The notes beneath the pieces were generated by a model. It had not been told where the DNA came from. It made no database searches and saw only the letters and a program-made list of their open reading frames with translations. From NCBI RefSeq assembly GCF_041260155.1, contig NC_091931.1, positions 13,728,361 to 13,792,360 of the forward strand: a stretch of DNA of 64,000 nt. The letters are read 5' to 3'. Shown piece by piece: positions 1-12,386 of the stretch. The translations under genes were made by a program, and so were the position numbers. Numbering within the stretch: position 1 is the stretch's first letter; each line of letters begins with the position of its first letter. This stretch comes from Ptychodera flava (taxonomy: Eukaryota; Hemichordata; Enteropneusta; Ptychoderidae).

Positions 1-1330
1 AAAACAACATAGACCTATGTGCCCATAGATCTTAACATATACACTCCAGTGATACTTCTTAAAGACCACATTTACCTGCCCCATCAAGACTAATACTCCC
101 CTATTTCAAGTGGGGACTATGTCACTGTCAATGACTTGTTTGGTAATAAACCACCTTACAGATATAAAAGGTGGAGTTCCTTGATCCTTGTCCCTCCTCG
201 GTGTCCATATAAGACCATATGTACGCAAGAAAGGAATGATTAAAATGTTCAATCTGTCACTTTGATGGTGATGAGGCGAGGCGTAAATCTTATCCGTTCC
301 TAGCAAAACACAGACTTCCTGAAATACATTCGACACAAATTCCATCCCAAATCACTGTGGCATGCTAAGAGAGAACCAAAACCGCTGATAAAATTATCCA
401 ACAAAATCTTGGCAATGGTAGAGGCCTCCTCATTAGTGACCACATAAGCCTCCAGCCATTTGATGAAATAATCTCCTACCACAACAATCTTGCAATTTCC
501 TCTCTTGGACTCGGGGAACGGTCCCTCCACATTCAGTGCTATAAGCTCCATACGAGCCCCTACAGTATAAATCTGCAATGCTGCACGCTTACTGACCCGA
601 GTAGGTTTATTACGAGCACACACATCACACTGTCTTATATAAGCTTGCTCATCAACACTCATACCAAACCAGTAGTAACCTTACCTAACTTTCGCTGAAG
701 TCTGAGTCATGCAAGCATGATCCTCTAGCTTTGAATGATGGATCTCTGCTAGCAACGGTGTAACATACACCCTTGGCAATATCAATTGCCATCGTACAGC
801 TTTTCCATTGGTAGTTTCATACAACTTGTATATAATTTCGTTGCGCATGCGCAGCTGTGCATACGACGCCTAGTATGTTTTAACTGCCGGCGATTTGGAT
901 GAAATTTCCTCCCAAGGAGGGTGCACAAGGCCTGCATCAAAATACTTCACAATGACTCATATGTTTGAGTCAGCAAGCTGTTGACGTCTAATCTCCTCCT
1001 TGGACCAGGGGCACACAGGGGACAAAACTTCACTACTATCCAAGTCAGTTACCTTCCTGGGAAACTTCTGGGAACTAACCGCAGAGTTGACTTTCTGTCT
1101 CTTTAGACTACACACCCTACCTTTGTTCCCCATTGAAACACCACCGACCAGCTCACATACAGAATCGGAGCCCTCCAAACAACCGCTGGTCACACTACCA
1201 GGTGGATGATCTCTCTTATCATCGCCACCATGATCCCTACCACATCGTTTACATGCCCTAACAGGCATACGGCTAAGGGCATCAGCATTCCGGTGTCGCT
1301 TAAGGTGGTTGGAAAGGCTATTTTTGCACC
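1..1330 (-). mobile_element. Ty3/gypsy pol fragment (end of RNase H region plus integrase), degenerate
   Basis: Minus-strand translation near 1255-1310 gives a HRNADALSRMP-type motif followed by CKRCGRDH, the usual end of the RNase H region in Ty3/gypsy pol. At 300-662 comes an integrase zinc-binding tail (CDVCARNKPTR) and the start of the catalytic core (GPFPESKRGN, then a GDYFIKWLEAY stretch). At 106-345, in another frame, the core continues (FVSNVFQEVCVLLG, then HHHQSD). The element is dead: frames are broken, the first catalytic Asp position reads Asn (LNVEGP), and the usual Glu after the QSD motif is missing. The window edge cuts it at base 1. Known: integrase inserts the cDNA copy of the element. 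Inferred: same element as the gag piece at 2209-3225, with protease and reverse transcriptase lost between. Confidence 0.85.
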
Positions 1331-2208
1331 AATTCTTTTCTCAGAGTTAATGTCAAATTTCAAGTATTAGAATCAAGATATTTAGTTCAAATTTTCAGGA
1401 TAACTTCCTTAGTTAATATTTTCTCCAAAGAATATAAAAATTGTATATTTACAGCCATGATTTTGAAATATAACACCAGTAAATATTAAAATTTAATTTT
1501 TCATATTTTTTTACATATTTGAATTTAATAATAATTTGATTGTATTAATATTACCAAATTAGTTATAAATATGTTGACACTATTTATTGTAAGATTTGTA
1601 CAGCAGGATTTGTAAATAAAATTTGTTTTTATGATTTTTCAGTGGTTTATATCTCAAAAAATTATTAAAAATTCTTTCAAATTTCAAAATGTGATTTTTC
1701 AAAAAGTACTTCTAATACAGGAAAATTGTGCCGTACAAATCTTATCTGTAACCTTGTTAATAGGCTGTAAAAATTACATGTCCATATCTCATTTTAAAGT
1801 TGGATTAAATTGGTGTACAATTATGTAGGAAAACTGTTATTCTGTCAAAAATGTTGAAAACAAGCCATATTTGCACCCCTCTTTTGAAGTCATAGAGCAG
1901 TTTTTTTGGTTAATCTCACTTTACAATAGCAGTCACTCACTCTGAATGCCAGCACCGCCTTGTCAAACTTTCCTGAAAAACAGCAAATAATGACTTTCCC
2001 TTTTCAAACACTTTATTAAAAGCTAGGGGACCTCTACCATAGTTAATACACTAAGGACTCCCCAACTTCTTCTTATTTGGTCAGTTTTTCAGAAGTTTTA
2101 ACAGGCTATAACTCTGCAATACCTTTGTGTCAAACAGCCCTAATATTTTGAAGCCAGGATGGAATACCCGAACAGGAAAAACCTTCTTAGCTGACCCCCT
2201 TTCCCAGG
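1331..2208. other. AT-rich non-coding stretch between gypsy gag and pol pieces
   Basis: Very AT-rich, with no coding signal that I recognise. It sits where protease and reverse transcriptase should lie if the flanking gag and pol pieces belong to one element. A large deletion plus insertion of unrelated AT-rich DNA is the simplest reading. Confidence 0.5.
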
Positions 2209-3225
2209 TCATTTCACTTCCTCAATTCTTCCCATCATCAGTACTAGTGCAGGTCTTGCCCACAGGCTTACCTTTAGATTGTTTCCGGGCTGAACAACGA
2301 CCTTTTTGTGCAACTCTGTGGCCTTTAAAGCCGGACTTTTATTTTCTTGAGCAGTCACAACTCTCTTGCTCTTATTTGGACAATTCTTACGAATATGCCC
2401 ACTCTGGCCACAAAAGCCCACAACCATTTTTCAAACTAGGAACTCTCACTCTTTCCTTTTTCAAGTCAGCCACATCGGCAAGTAACTGTTCAATCAGGGA
2501 ACGAAGGTCACTGACCTCACCCTCAACCTCAGCTGTCTTCGCGCCAACTGACCGATGTCCAGTAACTTTACCTTTCTCACACAATGACAAACAATTCTCT
2601 TCAGCTATCCCAGGCATTACACAATCTTCGAGTTTGGCTTTAGTTTTATTTATTTTTCTTTTAATAGTTACCTCCACAACGGCATCAAAATATGCCTCAA
2701 TACATATCTGCTCTCCCATTTTACCCCTTACTTCTGGGTAGGCTTTCCAAACCGTTTCCCTAACAACCTGTGGCAAATCCCGCAGTGACTGACCTGGTTG
2801 CCTGCAAATATTGCAAATGGCAAGATGATATGCACCCTCCTGTCCACCTGACCCAAACTGTTCAAGCAACAATTCGCACAATCCATTAAAGGTCAAATCA
2901 CCCTCGTCGCCTATGCTTGTCGACGCCACCTTCAGTACAACGCCCTTTAATCTGGCCAACATCACCAGCAATTTACTATGATCATTCCATCCATTTATTG
3001 TAGCACAAGCTTTAAAATGATTTTCGTACACAGCAAAATCTTAAGTACCATCAAACTAATTCCAGCGAATTGCACCAAAAGCCACTGTACAACCGCTTTC
3101 CTCCGCATGTCCCATCATTTAATTTCAAAGACACGTGACCATCACCTGACTTTGATTCAGTGCTTGCCTTCCGGCAACAGCCCATCACCCTGTTCGACAG
3201 ACCAGGCGACCCCATACTCTCTCCA
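2209..3225 (-). pseudogene. Ty3/gypsy gag (capsid plus zinc knuckle), frameshifted
   Basis: The minus-strand frame 3031-2387 carries a retrotransposon capsid pattern: VYENHFKACATINGW, then a LARLKG segment and a Cys-containing ICNICRQPGQSLRDL stretch. Upstream (3050-3130) the frame continues with stop codons. A CCHC zinc knuckle lies at 2395-2430, but its first Cys is in one frame and the remaining C-x4-H-x4-C (CGQSGHIRKNC) in the next, because of one extra G. Gag packages the element RNA. This copy cannot make a full protein. The 5' side is cut off by the LINE at 3228. Confidence 0.8.
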
Positions 3226-3227
3226 CA

Positions 3228-4815
3228 TTATTATTATTATTATTTATTTCTAAAAAAGCGCACTACACTTCGTCTCAGTGCTCTGTACACAAACGATGAA
3301 ATAACAATGACCCGACAAATAAAAGAAAATCAATACATTTCATTTAACGCAGTATCATTCCTTAAAAAGATAAGTTTTCAACTCGCGCTTAAAGGATTGA
3401 ACCGAATAGTTTAAAATAGCATTAGTAAACGCTAGTTCATTCCATAATATTGGAGCAGCAACTGAGAAAGCACGGAAACCATAGTTTACGGTAGTGTTCC
3501 TCGTATCACGCCGAACTAACAATAGTTTATCAGAGGAACGGAGAAAACGTCGTTGAACCTGAATATCTATCAGTGACTTCAAATACTCTGGACATTTACC
3601 GGTTAGGATTTTGAAAGTGAGGAGAAAAAATTTAAACTTTAATCTTTCTTTTACAGGTAACCAATGCAAATCCATTAAAAAGGCGTGGTGTGTTCACATT
3701 TCCGTGTACGACTAATTGAGCGTGCAGAAGCATTTTGAACAGACTGCAATTTTTCAAGTTAGAGTTGTATTTTTGAATCCAATACAGGAGACTATTACGA
3801 TAGTTAAGGCGCGATGTCACAAAAGCATGTATAAGTTTTTCTGTGGATTTCTTGTCGATCAAACAACGAATTTTGCTAATTCTGTACAAAGCGAAGGAAG
3901 CAGATTTACAAATACTATTTACTTGATTCGTCATGAAACCATGAGACTCAAAAAGTTCTCCAAGATTTTTTACCGATGCAGACGGACTGATGTCAAATGT
4001 GTCAATTCTTAGGGAATTCAACTTCATCCCACCTCTTCTGAAACGCGATGAAAACTGAATTACTTCAGTCTCGCCATCATTAAGAATCAGCATATTTGAC
4101 AACATCCATTAACGAATATTTTGAACACATAATTCAAGATTGATCCAACATCTACGGGGCTATTGCAAACAACATAAATCTGACAATCATCTGCGTACAA
4201 CATGTATTCCAATGAGCAGAAAATATATTATCAAGAGGTGCAGTGTACAGTGTAAAAAGGATGGGTCCAAGTACCGACCCTTGTGGAACACCATACTATA
4301 ATACGGCATCTTTTGAAGTTGTGTCGATAGATACACGTTGTACACGATTTGATAGATATGAACGAAGCCACTTCAGAACTACACCTGTTACTCCGAAACG
4401 AGATGGCAATCTGTGAATCAAAATGTCATGGTCGAGAGTATCGAACGCAGTTGACAAATCTAGCATAACCATGACTACATCTTTTCCAGAGTCTAACGCA
4501 ATCATTATATCATTATTATGCATTCGTAGAAGGGCTGTTTCAGTACTGTGGTGCGGGCGATAGGCGGATTGACACTTTGCATATAAAGAGTTGCCTGTCA
4601 AATGGTTTTTCAACTGTACGGCGACAATGCGCTCTAAACACTTTTACAAAAAACACAGATTCGACACAGGTCTGTAGTTCTTAAGTACATTATGATCTAG
4701 ACCCGGGTTATTTATCAAAGGTCAGATAATTGCAGTTTTAAAAACCTCCGGAACAATGCCCCTCGAGAGTGAAGAATTAAAAAGGTGTGCAATAAAAGGT
4801 ATTGTCTGAACTGTC
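3228..4815 (-). mobile_element. CR1/L2-type LINE, 5'-truncated and degenerate (reverse transcriptase)
   Basis: Minus-strand RT motifs appear in order: NYRPVSN (about 4670), QSAYRPHHSTETALLR (4560), LDLSTAFDTLDHDIL (4450), [14 protein letters not shown] (4290), the catalytic YADD box (4190), then the thumb and C-terminal part with LHWLPVKERLKFK (3660) and YGFRAFSVAAPILWNEL (3460). Stop codons and at least two frameshifts break the frame. The 3' end at 3228-3250 is a short (AAT)n tail when read on the minus strand, as expected for a LINE inserted by target-primed reverse transcription. It landed in or beside the gypsy gag piece. Clade assignment (CR1/L2 group) is from motif resemblance only. 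Confidence 0.88.
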
Positions 4816-5547
4816 AATTATTTACTTTATTTGATCACAGCCCGGAGAGACTCTGATTATATCCGTGTACGTATTTTGGCGTCAGCATGTTTCGGACGTG
4901 TTATAGGTCCTATACATATAGCATGTACCTTGGGAGGTTACGTTCAACTCTGCCCCGCGTCAATGTGCTTCGCCGTAGACAAACCAAACTTGGCACAGCT
5001 ATAGCTTGTGTACAGGGCTTGTGAAATATTTCTAGTTGGGCTCTGCTCAAGACTCCCTAACTTCTCTATCATTTCTTCAACATGAACATTCCAAGCAAAT
5101 ACATCGTACGATCGAGAGACAGCAACGTCGCGGGTATGAAGGATTTGAAAATAATTTATTGAGGCTAAAATTAACATCATAGAAAGGAAGATACCATCCA
5201 TTTTGACGATAAATGAAGAAAAACAAACCTTATTGTCCAAAATTAAAGCGTGTACACCCCTTTTCATGCCGACATGCAGGTTATAAGTTTTCCGTTGGCC
5301 GTCATATTGTATTGAAGTGAAAACGAGGCTCTCAGCCATAAGGATTCAAGGTATTTGCATAGGCTGAGATCAGAGTGAACATATACGCTGCAAACAGGCA
5401 ACGATGGACACTGATTGTGCAGGCATACAACTATGACATAGAGTATCTACGATGTAATACACAAGCGCATGCAAATAGTTGTGCATAATATAGATTATTT
5501 GCTGTTAATGTGCTAGACGAGAGTTTTCAAAGACGTTTTGTGCAAAA
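4816..5547. other. Unassigned spacer between LINE and second gypsy piece
   Basis: It holds one open minus-strand frame (5339-4944, 131 codons from Met) that I do not recognise. It has one hydrophobic stretch in the middle (GIFLSMMLILASINYF) and no family motif. Given its position among transposon fragments, it may be part of a dead element or chance. Confidence 0.35.
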
Positions 5548-6316
5548 TTGTTAGACGAGCTTGATAGGGAACATCCTGGAGTATGTGCAATGAAGGCACT
5601 TGCGCATAGTCATGTGTAGTGGCCAACTATTGACGCGGACACCGGAAGTAAAGTAAAAGCATGTTCGGTTTATCAAAGAGAAAGATAAATGTTAGCTAAC
5701 TTACCTTTACACCTGTCGGTATGGTCCATGAGACCTTTTCAGATGGTTTACATTGATTTTGTGAAGGTAAGAAATTGTATCGTAGCGGTTCTTGTTGATT
5801 GTCCTTCTAAGTGGGCAGACGTAAAACCCATGAAAAGTATACAACTGACCGTACCAGTGATGAGCTGAGACTCATGTTTGCGTAACATGGTCTACCTGAG
5901 CAACTAGTTTCAGACAATGGTCCCCAGTTGACATCTGGGGACTTTGGTATATTTACATGATGAAAAAGAATGGCATTCATCATATCAAAGTAGTTCCTTA
6001 TCACCCCGCATCCAAAATAGGGGTGCTGATAGACCAGCGAGGCTAGTAAAAGAAGTTTTCACTAAACAAGCCGTAGCAGGAGATGAATCTACGTCATTGA
6101 AACGTCGAATTGTTAAATTTCTGTTTATATATAGAACTACACCTCAAAGTACAACAGGTGTACAAGCTGCTGAATTATTGTGTAAACGTCAGTTTCGTAC
6201 GACATTACATTCAGTAAAATCAAATCTTGCGAACCGGATTGGAAGGAAACAAGAAACCAAAAATTAAAAAGAGCAATTTGATCGTCTCAGAAAGCAGAGA
6301 TAGAGAAAGAGAGATA
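5548..6316 (+). mobile_element. Second Ty3/gypsy integrase fragment (KRBA2-like type), degenerate
   Basis: The plus-strand translation shows LDREHPGVCAMKALAHSHV (integrase zinc region, about 5565), then RPFQMVYIDF with the first catalytic Asp (5740), HGLPEQLVSDNGPQLTSGDF with the second (5890), then GADRPARLVKE (6020), RTTPQSTTGVQAAELLC (6130) and KQE (6250). Several frameshifts and stops occur. The third catalytic position, normally Glu in a GxxER-type motif, reads Asp (GADRPA). The element resumes at 7086 after a LINE insertion. Its neighbour copy lies at 24520-25790. Confidence 0.82.
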
Positions 6317-6317
6317 T

Positions 6318-7085
6318 TGTGATATATTATTATTATTATAAACTTTATTTCGGACTTAAAAGTCCATATAAATGTTGTGAAATGTTATTACAGACTCTTT
6401 GAAGAATTAATTGTTCTCTTGCATACTGGTTGAAAAGAAAAACAATCAGTCAAACAAAAAGAAGCTTATTCCAAACCTTAACTATATCAGACTTGAAGAA
6501 CAATAAGTCACATGTACGTACAATTGTGTTACTACTATTCAAAAGTCGCTCTCTCAAACCATAAATCTGTTTACGCATTTGAGCGTCAAAGTTATTGATA
6601 CTATTAGATACGAACATTGAACTCGCACTACTCCGTTTTTCATAACCCAATAAGAGTCGTGCAGCATTGTTGTATGCAACTTTCAATTTACGCATAACAG
6701 CCACAGAGTAATTTCTCCAGAGTGGTCCTCCATATAGCTGGTAACAATACGCTTTAAATAGAACACACTTAACATGAAACGTACACTTGCAGAAATTTCT
6801 CATCAACATATTTGCTGAAATGTAAAGATATCTCGTCTGTCGCTCGATGTCATCGTCATCTCTAAAGCGATCAGATAAGACAACACCAAGGTATTATTTC
6901 TTAGAAACAACTTCTAATTTAACACCGTTGAGATACACAGAAGGAATTTTACACATCCTACTGTGATTAGGAAAAATACACATGCAGTTAGTCTTTTTGC
7001 TATTAAAAATGATGTCATGTACACCACCATAGCAAGTGCAAACATCTATCAATTTCTGTGAATTTATGTGATTGTAGGAATGAAA
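6318..7085 (-). mobile_element. LINE 3' fragment (RT thumb region) inserted in the gypsy piece
   Basis: The minus strand reads FNSKKTNCMCIFPN, then a YLGVVLSDRF block (one in-frame stop just before it), NMLMRNFCKCTFHVKCVLFK, YGGPLWRNYSVAVMRKLK and AYNNAARLLLGY. This is the region downstream of the RT catalytic core in CR1/jockey-like LINEs. The 3' end (6320-6345) has AATAAA-like sequence and an (AAT)n tail on the minus strand. It splits the gypsy pol: the GDIV-type reading stops at about 6316 and RYESKRDKW resumes at about 7086. Confidence 0.82.
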
Positions 7086-7530
7086 AATCCTAGATACGAG
7101 TCAAAACGTGACAAATGGCTGTATGGCTCTGCAATATAAGTAAAATGACCTCGCATTACAATGTCAAAATAGGGCCCATGGCTAAACTGGTTCATGCAGA
7201 TGGTGAACACCTATGAAGAGAATGAACCTAGGATCAACCAAAGGAAAGAATTATGGTTTAGTGACTCCAAAGTGTATGAAAAGGGTGTTTAGCGAATCAA
7301 AATTTTATGAAAGGGATTTCAGTACATTGCCAGTAATGGAAATACGTAGTGCAACTCCGACTGAACAATCCACTATATTAACCCTGAAGAAAATAATGCA
7401 GTTAGTGATGCCAGTAACACCAATTCGGGATACTTCAGTGAAACCTATATAATTACTGATCCTGTTAGACGATCGAGTACAGTTAGAAAACCAGTTGAAA
7501 AATTAAATCTTGAAATCTTGCAATGTATTT
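7086..7530 (+). mobile_element. Gypsy pol C-terminal tail (continuation of 5548-6316)
   Basis: It reads RYESKRDKWLYGSAI, the chromodomain-like beta-barrel start found after gypsy integrases. At 7440-7505 it ends with a DPVRRSSTVRKPVEKLNL signature typical of the pol C-terminus. In-frame stops are present. The same tail occurs at 24600-25760. Confidence 0.75.
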
Positions 7531-7909
7531 TATTTTAAGACCGCCAGTCATGTACCACCTTTCTTTTATAGTTGAGGGAGTGTATTATATGCTATATGTC
7601 ATTTATATTTATGTAGTGACGTATATTGTACTACGCATGCGTAGAATAAGTTACTCTCCTCATGGTTCAGCGTCTAGAGAACAAGAGCCCCCATGTTGCT
7701 CTGTACAAAACGTAATCATACACTACACCTATGTTGGGGTAACATAAATATCCTCGACGGAGGATATCGTTTTGGGCATGGGCAGCTTGATTCTTACACA
7801 ATATAGATTATGTATCTTGCAGCTACACTTATCATCATATAAGTTGTGGGCTTTTTAATAGATTAACAGAAGTATATATATATGTATATTTACATCCCTT
7901 TTCTCGCAG

Positions 7910-8070
7910 GTTCTATCTACAAAGATGATTGTCCAGCTGAACCATATATTCCACTTTATCTCATCATCTGTGGTGCCTTCTCTATAACATTGGTTTTCTT
8001 CTTCATGAGTACGGTATGCCTGATAAACAACTGCGGCGCAGACGACGCAGATGACTGCAAAACTTGCTGA
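7910..8070 (+). pseudogene. Orphan copy of TMEM272-like exon 5, truncated
   Basis: After a good acceptor (ttctcgcag) the frame reads SIYKDDCPAEPYIPLYLI, then a hydrophobic segment and an acidic CGADDADDCKTC end with TGA. It matches the real exon 5 at 25897 ([18 protein letters not shown]) but lacks the third membrane segment and the donor. Sequence from 8071 on belongs to an interspersed repeat. No matching exons 1-4 or 6 were found nearby, so I read it as a broken duplicate. Confidence 0.75.
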
Positions 8071-9055
8071 GAATGTTCATTTTGTTATATCGATTACCTT
8101 TACTGCACGCCAGTCAGTTTTATTATGTACGTATTACCATGCTGGCCGTCAAAAGTGTTGTACATATTACCTTTTGCGTGTCTTTCTAGTTGATAACTAG
8201 ATCAAAACTTGCTTGCGAAAAATGTTCATCTATTTTGATTGCTCTCGATGCAGGAATAAACAATAATACGTCTTGCATTTTCAAATATTGCTCATCCCGG
8301 TCCCAAATTGAAACGTCCCCTGTGTCGACTTATCTGTGTTTCTCCAATGACAGCCAGATTGTAATTTATTTTTTTCTTTGAAATTGATATATCGGTTTGC
8401 AAATTAGTGACGCATGATTCGTTTTTGTATTTAATATCCCAACTGGCGAAGTTAACAATCATGTACCTAGATGTATTTCAACAATAATGCAACCCCTCCA
8501 GCCCCATAATGGACGAAACTTTGCACGATAAAATCTTGACCTCTCTACGAGGTGAAGCCGCGTACATTATGGGGTGTAATGTTTCTTTAATTCCATTTTA
8601 GGCCGGGAAAGGGTACATTATTGCTATTATTTTATAGGTTTTGCGATGCTAATGAATTTGTAGATGTAGAAAAAATGTGACACACAGAGACATACAACCA
8701 AGGAGACACAGACACTATATTTGAATCTTTACTTTAAGTAACGTATTACATTCAAATGCATGACAAAAATGGTAGTTGTAGATGTAGTAAATGATAACAT
8801 TCAATGAAGATGGATGCATGAATCGCCTTTGATAGCTTTTATCAGATTCTGAATGTTATATATGTATGACGATGGTCGCAAAAATAAATATTACTGCTCC
8901 TATTGGGGGCCGATGTTGCGCTGGCTTGAAACCGCAAGGTTTGTTAGCTTAGATTTACCGGATTCGATGAGACGGTGTAAATGCAGGATTATGAGTGTCA
9001 CCGTGACAAAAAATAGTCGTGTCATCCTGGTGACGTTTATCGTAAAATATTAGCT
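8071..9055. repeat. Interspersed repeat, copy 1 (related to 43060-46440)
   Basis: Blocks shared with the two copies near 43.2-44.3 kb and 45.2-46.4 kb are gttgataac(t/c)agatcaaaac, aaattagtgacgcatgat, gtatgacgatgg followed by aaaataaatattactgctc, and gttacgtttatcg-like ends. The copy is diverged and begins exactly where the exon 5 copy ends, so its insertion or a rearrangement truncated that exon. Confidence 0.65.
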
Positions 9056-10723
9056 TTTATACCTGCGTATCTATTTTGCATAAACGGAAAATTATACCCA
9101 TTCGTCATTCATAGCATTTACCCATAGGTTTCACTTGCCTAAAATGATACCAAAATTTATTTTTTTCCATTCTCCAACAATTCTGTGGCACTTTTACAGC
9201 GAAAACGGAGTCAGCGTGGACTGTGTATTGTGACCCGCAACAAAATAACGCAGCAACGGACAGAACAGACAGAACATCCAAACTAAACGTCATCAAAGGA
9301 ACACCGACTATTCAATCAATCACACAAAACATTCAAAAGATTCAATTTGTTCCTCATGATGAGGGGAGAATAAAACAAAAAGTATGGTAAATCCTGTACA
9401 GAAGAAGATTGAACGGCGCGGAATCAAGTGTCATGCGCCTGCATCTACACGGTGACAAAGTTGCTTGGTCAATCGAGGTGCCAGCTGGAGCGAAACTTCG
9501 ACTTAGACAGCATCAACCGAACAATCGCTGCAGCAAGCAGCTCAATGTAGATTGTTGCCAGTTTTGCCAGTATTATACACCGTAACCATATTATTCGATA
9601 CTTCATTACTCTACGTATATTACAAACGTGCACATGAAATTTTGACGATAGCAAGCACATCGTCATCGACTGTTCGGTCGACTCCTCTGCCCCTCCCCCT
9701 CCCAGCACACATCAGCGACTATCCCCAGTGTATTTTCCATAAATACTATTCGTGTTAAGCGTCAGTTGTTTTCCCAAAGACGCTTCTATCGATTCTAAAT
9801 ATTTGTTTATTCACGAAAATGTGCGCTAGTTTGTACTGATATCAAGTTTAATATGAAACCAGGAAGTTGTAAAACTTAACTCTTCTTTCTTGTCTTTGGA
9901 CAACGGCTGTCAAACCGGCACCTGGTAATGATGATAAGAACTGCAATAAACGTAGCAACAGCCAGGGAGGATTTCAACAGACGAGTCGGCAGCTGGTTAC
10001 AATTTGGAATGATTGTTTGAACTGGATAGAGTTCCTTTCTGAATAAACGCACAGGGAAACATTCTGCGGATACACTGAACGGGACACACAGCATTTCTAA
10101 CCCTTTTATTTTTTGTCCCCGAGCGGTATGTTATGAAGTGTCTGCATTGAGGGCGCTCCGACACACGGTCATGGCGGGTAACTTGTTCTATCGAGCTTGT
10201 TTGGAGACATTTGTATTGAACTGATATTTCTCCGTCCATGCTCGCTGTAACTTTATCCCGGAGAGGAATGTTTAAAAAATCTCAAAAGATGTGTCAGGGA
10301 AGGATATTTAGAAGACAAATTTTACAAGCAACTGTTTTCATGTAGGGCCTAAGTGTATAAGCGTTATCGATAATGTACATGACAGTTTGCATGACATACT
10401 GTTGAATTTCCTGTATCAAATTATTTCATACGAATTTTAGCTTACAAAGCGTATCTGTTTTGCAGTAGGTTGCTCCCCGTATACTGTTGATTCTGAACAA
10501 ATCTAATCATTTTTGGCGATCGTTCCAAGCGCTACCGGATACCTTGACTCTCATGTTACTTCATTCTTTGTTGTGAACTTGGGTAAATTTATTTAATCTT
10601 GTATCGAGAATTTTGCGGTGCTTACTTGTCAGCTTTTGTGAATTTAGCCTACTAAATTCTATTTTGAACCATCTGAAAACTGCAACGCAGTTACAAATGC
10701 CAAATACCGTCATTAATACTATA

Positions 10724-10837
10724 AGTTCAATCTACATGTATAGTTGTGTGGCTGAACCACACATACCTCTATACCTAGTGATTGAGGGCGCCTTCCTAAT
10801 GGTATTGTTTATCTTGTTTGTCTCAGTGTCTTGTTAA
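10724..10837 (+). pseudogene. Second orphan relic of TMEM272-like exon 5
   Basis: The frame reads SIYMYSCVAEPHIPLYLVIE, then a hydrophobic run and a stop. It aligns with [20 protein letters not shown] of exon 5 (25897). KDDC has decayed to MYSC, the acceptor lacks the G of the GT that starts the real exon, and no donor follows. It is the third exon 5 copy in the window, in the same orientation. Confidence 0.7.
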
Positions 10838-12287
10838 GGAGTGTAGACGCTACAAAGACAAAATATTCGGTTAGGACGTTCATATGCAAGCAGGGTATTC
10901 GTTCTCCTATTGCCTATGTGTAGTGATCCAGATAATTTGATTTCAATGATGAGATTCTTGGAGCGCCCAGAATACTGATAACCTCGATGACAACTTTGAG
11001 ATAAAAGACAGACGTACTGCCATCGTTCTTATACAAATAAAAACCTAAATACGACATTGCTAAACCACTCTTCAGTTTATGTAGATCGGTAGATATAACT
11101 AATCTAGCATGGGCAAGCAATCATAATGGGTGAGAGCGGTGAACTTAGTCGGAGTGTACTCGAAATATTGATTTTCAAACATAGTAATTGTGTGGAAATG
11201 AATTATCATCCCCAATCCAAAATTGTCTGTGATTGGCAGCGGTTTTCATTCTTCAAAGAACAAAATAAAAGTCAAAGGTTTCAGATAGACGATTTAAAAT
11301 ATGTGAAGGTTTAATGGTTAACTTTGAAATCATCATATTCGAGATGTACATAATCTCCCTAAAAGTAAGCGTGTAGCTCTCTGATACTAACCTTTTCATA
11401 ATCGTTTTGGAATTTTCCATCACCGGAAGTTCATCAATCACGTTGCTTTAACGCAGAATTGAGCAGTCAGCGAAAGACAAGACCAATATCACAAGGTTGC
11501 TTTTTGCGGTCATTGTAAAATGGAGTATTCCGATAGAGATCCTAAAGCATTATTTCACACCAGCATGTTAAAGCATATCTCGATATGTATCGTCTCATCT
11601 TACTTTGTCTGACCGCGCTGAACGAAAAACGCAACTCTCCGTTGTTCTGTATCATTTAAGGCATTAAATGTTACCGTACCCCAATACATGATAGGCTAAT
11701 TATGACGTACAGACCTTCTGGTTTGACCCTAATCTCTATCACGTTAAAGCCCATTTAAAAATATTCAATATTGGTCATGTTGAAATGATAGTATCGAAGA
11801 ATGAATGCCCGGAATTCTGTTTCCTTTCGGTTCGAAAAAAAAACATGAATTTCCGATGACATTATGTCGTTATCTCTAGGAGGCGTAAAGTCAACATTTT
11901 CTCTCACTGACAACAAAGACGTTATTCTTTTCCACATAGAGAGTTCATTTTAAGGTCACATTATTGCCGGAGACTCAAGCCGTGCAGTATGTTTGAACTG
12001 GACTCTGAAAAACATAGGGACAAAACTGTTCTTTTTATTACGTCGTTCATATTGTTCTAATAAAAATAAGTATTGTTAATTAATATTCACGCTTTATCTT
12101 GAGACATTCTTTCTGCAAATAATCAATAAGCTTCCCTGGTTTTTGTCAGAAGACATCTTCATTTATTACCTGTCGTAGTAGTTTAAAAGTAATCCGTAAA
12201 ATTTAATGTTGTCTTTGAAAAAATGAAGTCAAACGGTTAATAAGTGAGTTTGATGCTGATCAAAAACACATCACGTAGGGGACTACC

Positions 12288-12315
12288 CGAGATCACGTGA
12301 TCTGTCACATGACCA
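12288..12315 (+). promoter_or_regulatory. Palindromic E-box and CACATG box upstream of the TMEM272-like start
   Basis: About 95 bases before the start codon lies gatcacgtgatc, a 12-base palindrome with a CACGTG core, followed by gtcacatgacc. CACGTG is the binding core of bHLH-zipper factors (USF, MITF/TFEB, MYC/MAX). The position fits a proximal promoter. Its use is inference. Confidence 0.4.
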
Positions 12316-12386
12316 TTAAATTACACTCTCACGGCCTAGAGGTAATTGAAAAATTTTAAGAACGACCCGACGAAATATTAGCGATA

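Larger units (their letters stand above)
9056..12386. other. Intergenic region upstream of the TMEM272-like gene
   Basis: I see no assignable gene apart from the exon 5 relic at 10724-10837. Two minus-strand frames are worth naming. 9296-9105 begins with a signal-peptide-like MMTFSLDVLSVLSVAALFCC. 10094-9876 has a membrane-like SLAVATFIAVLIIIT near its end. Neither has a recognisable family or a supporting splice pattern. Confidence 0.4.

Noticed and set aside
2127..2741. 204-codon plus-strand frame
   Set aside because: Antisense of the gypsy gag. The minus strand carries the zinc knuckle and capsid motifs.
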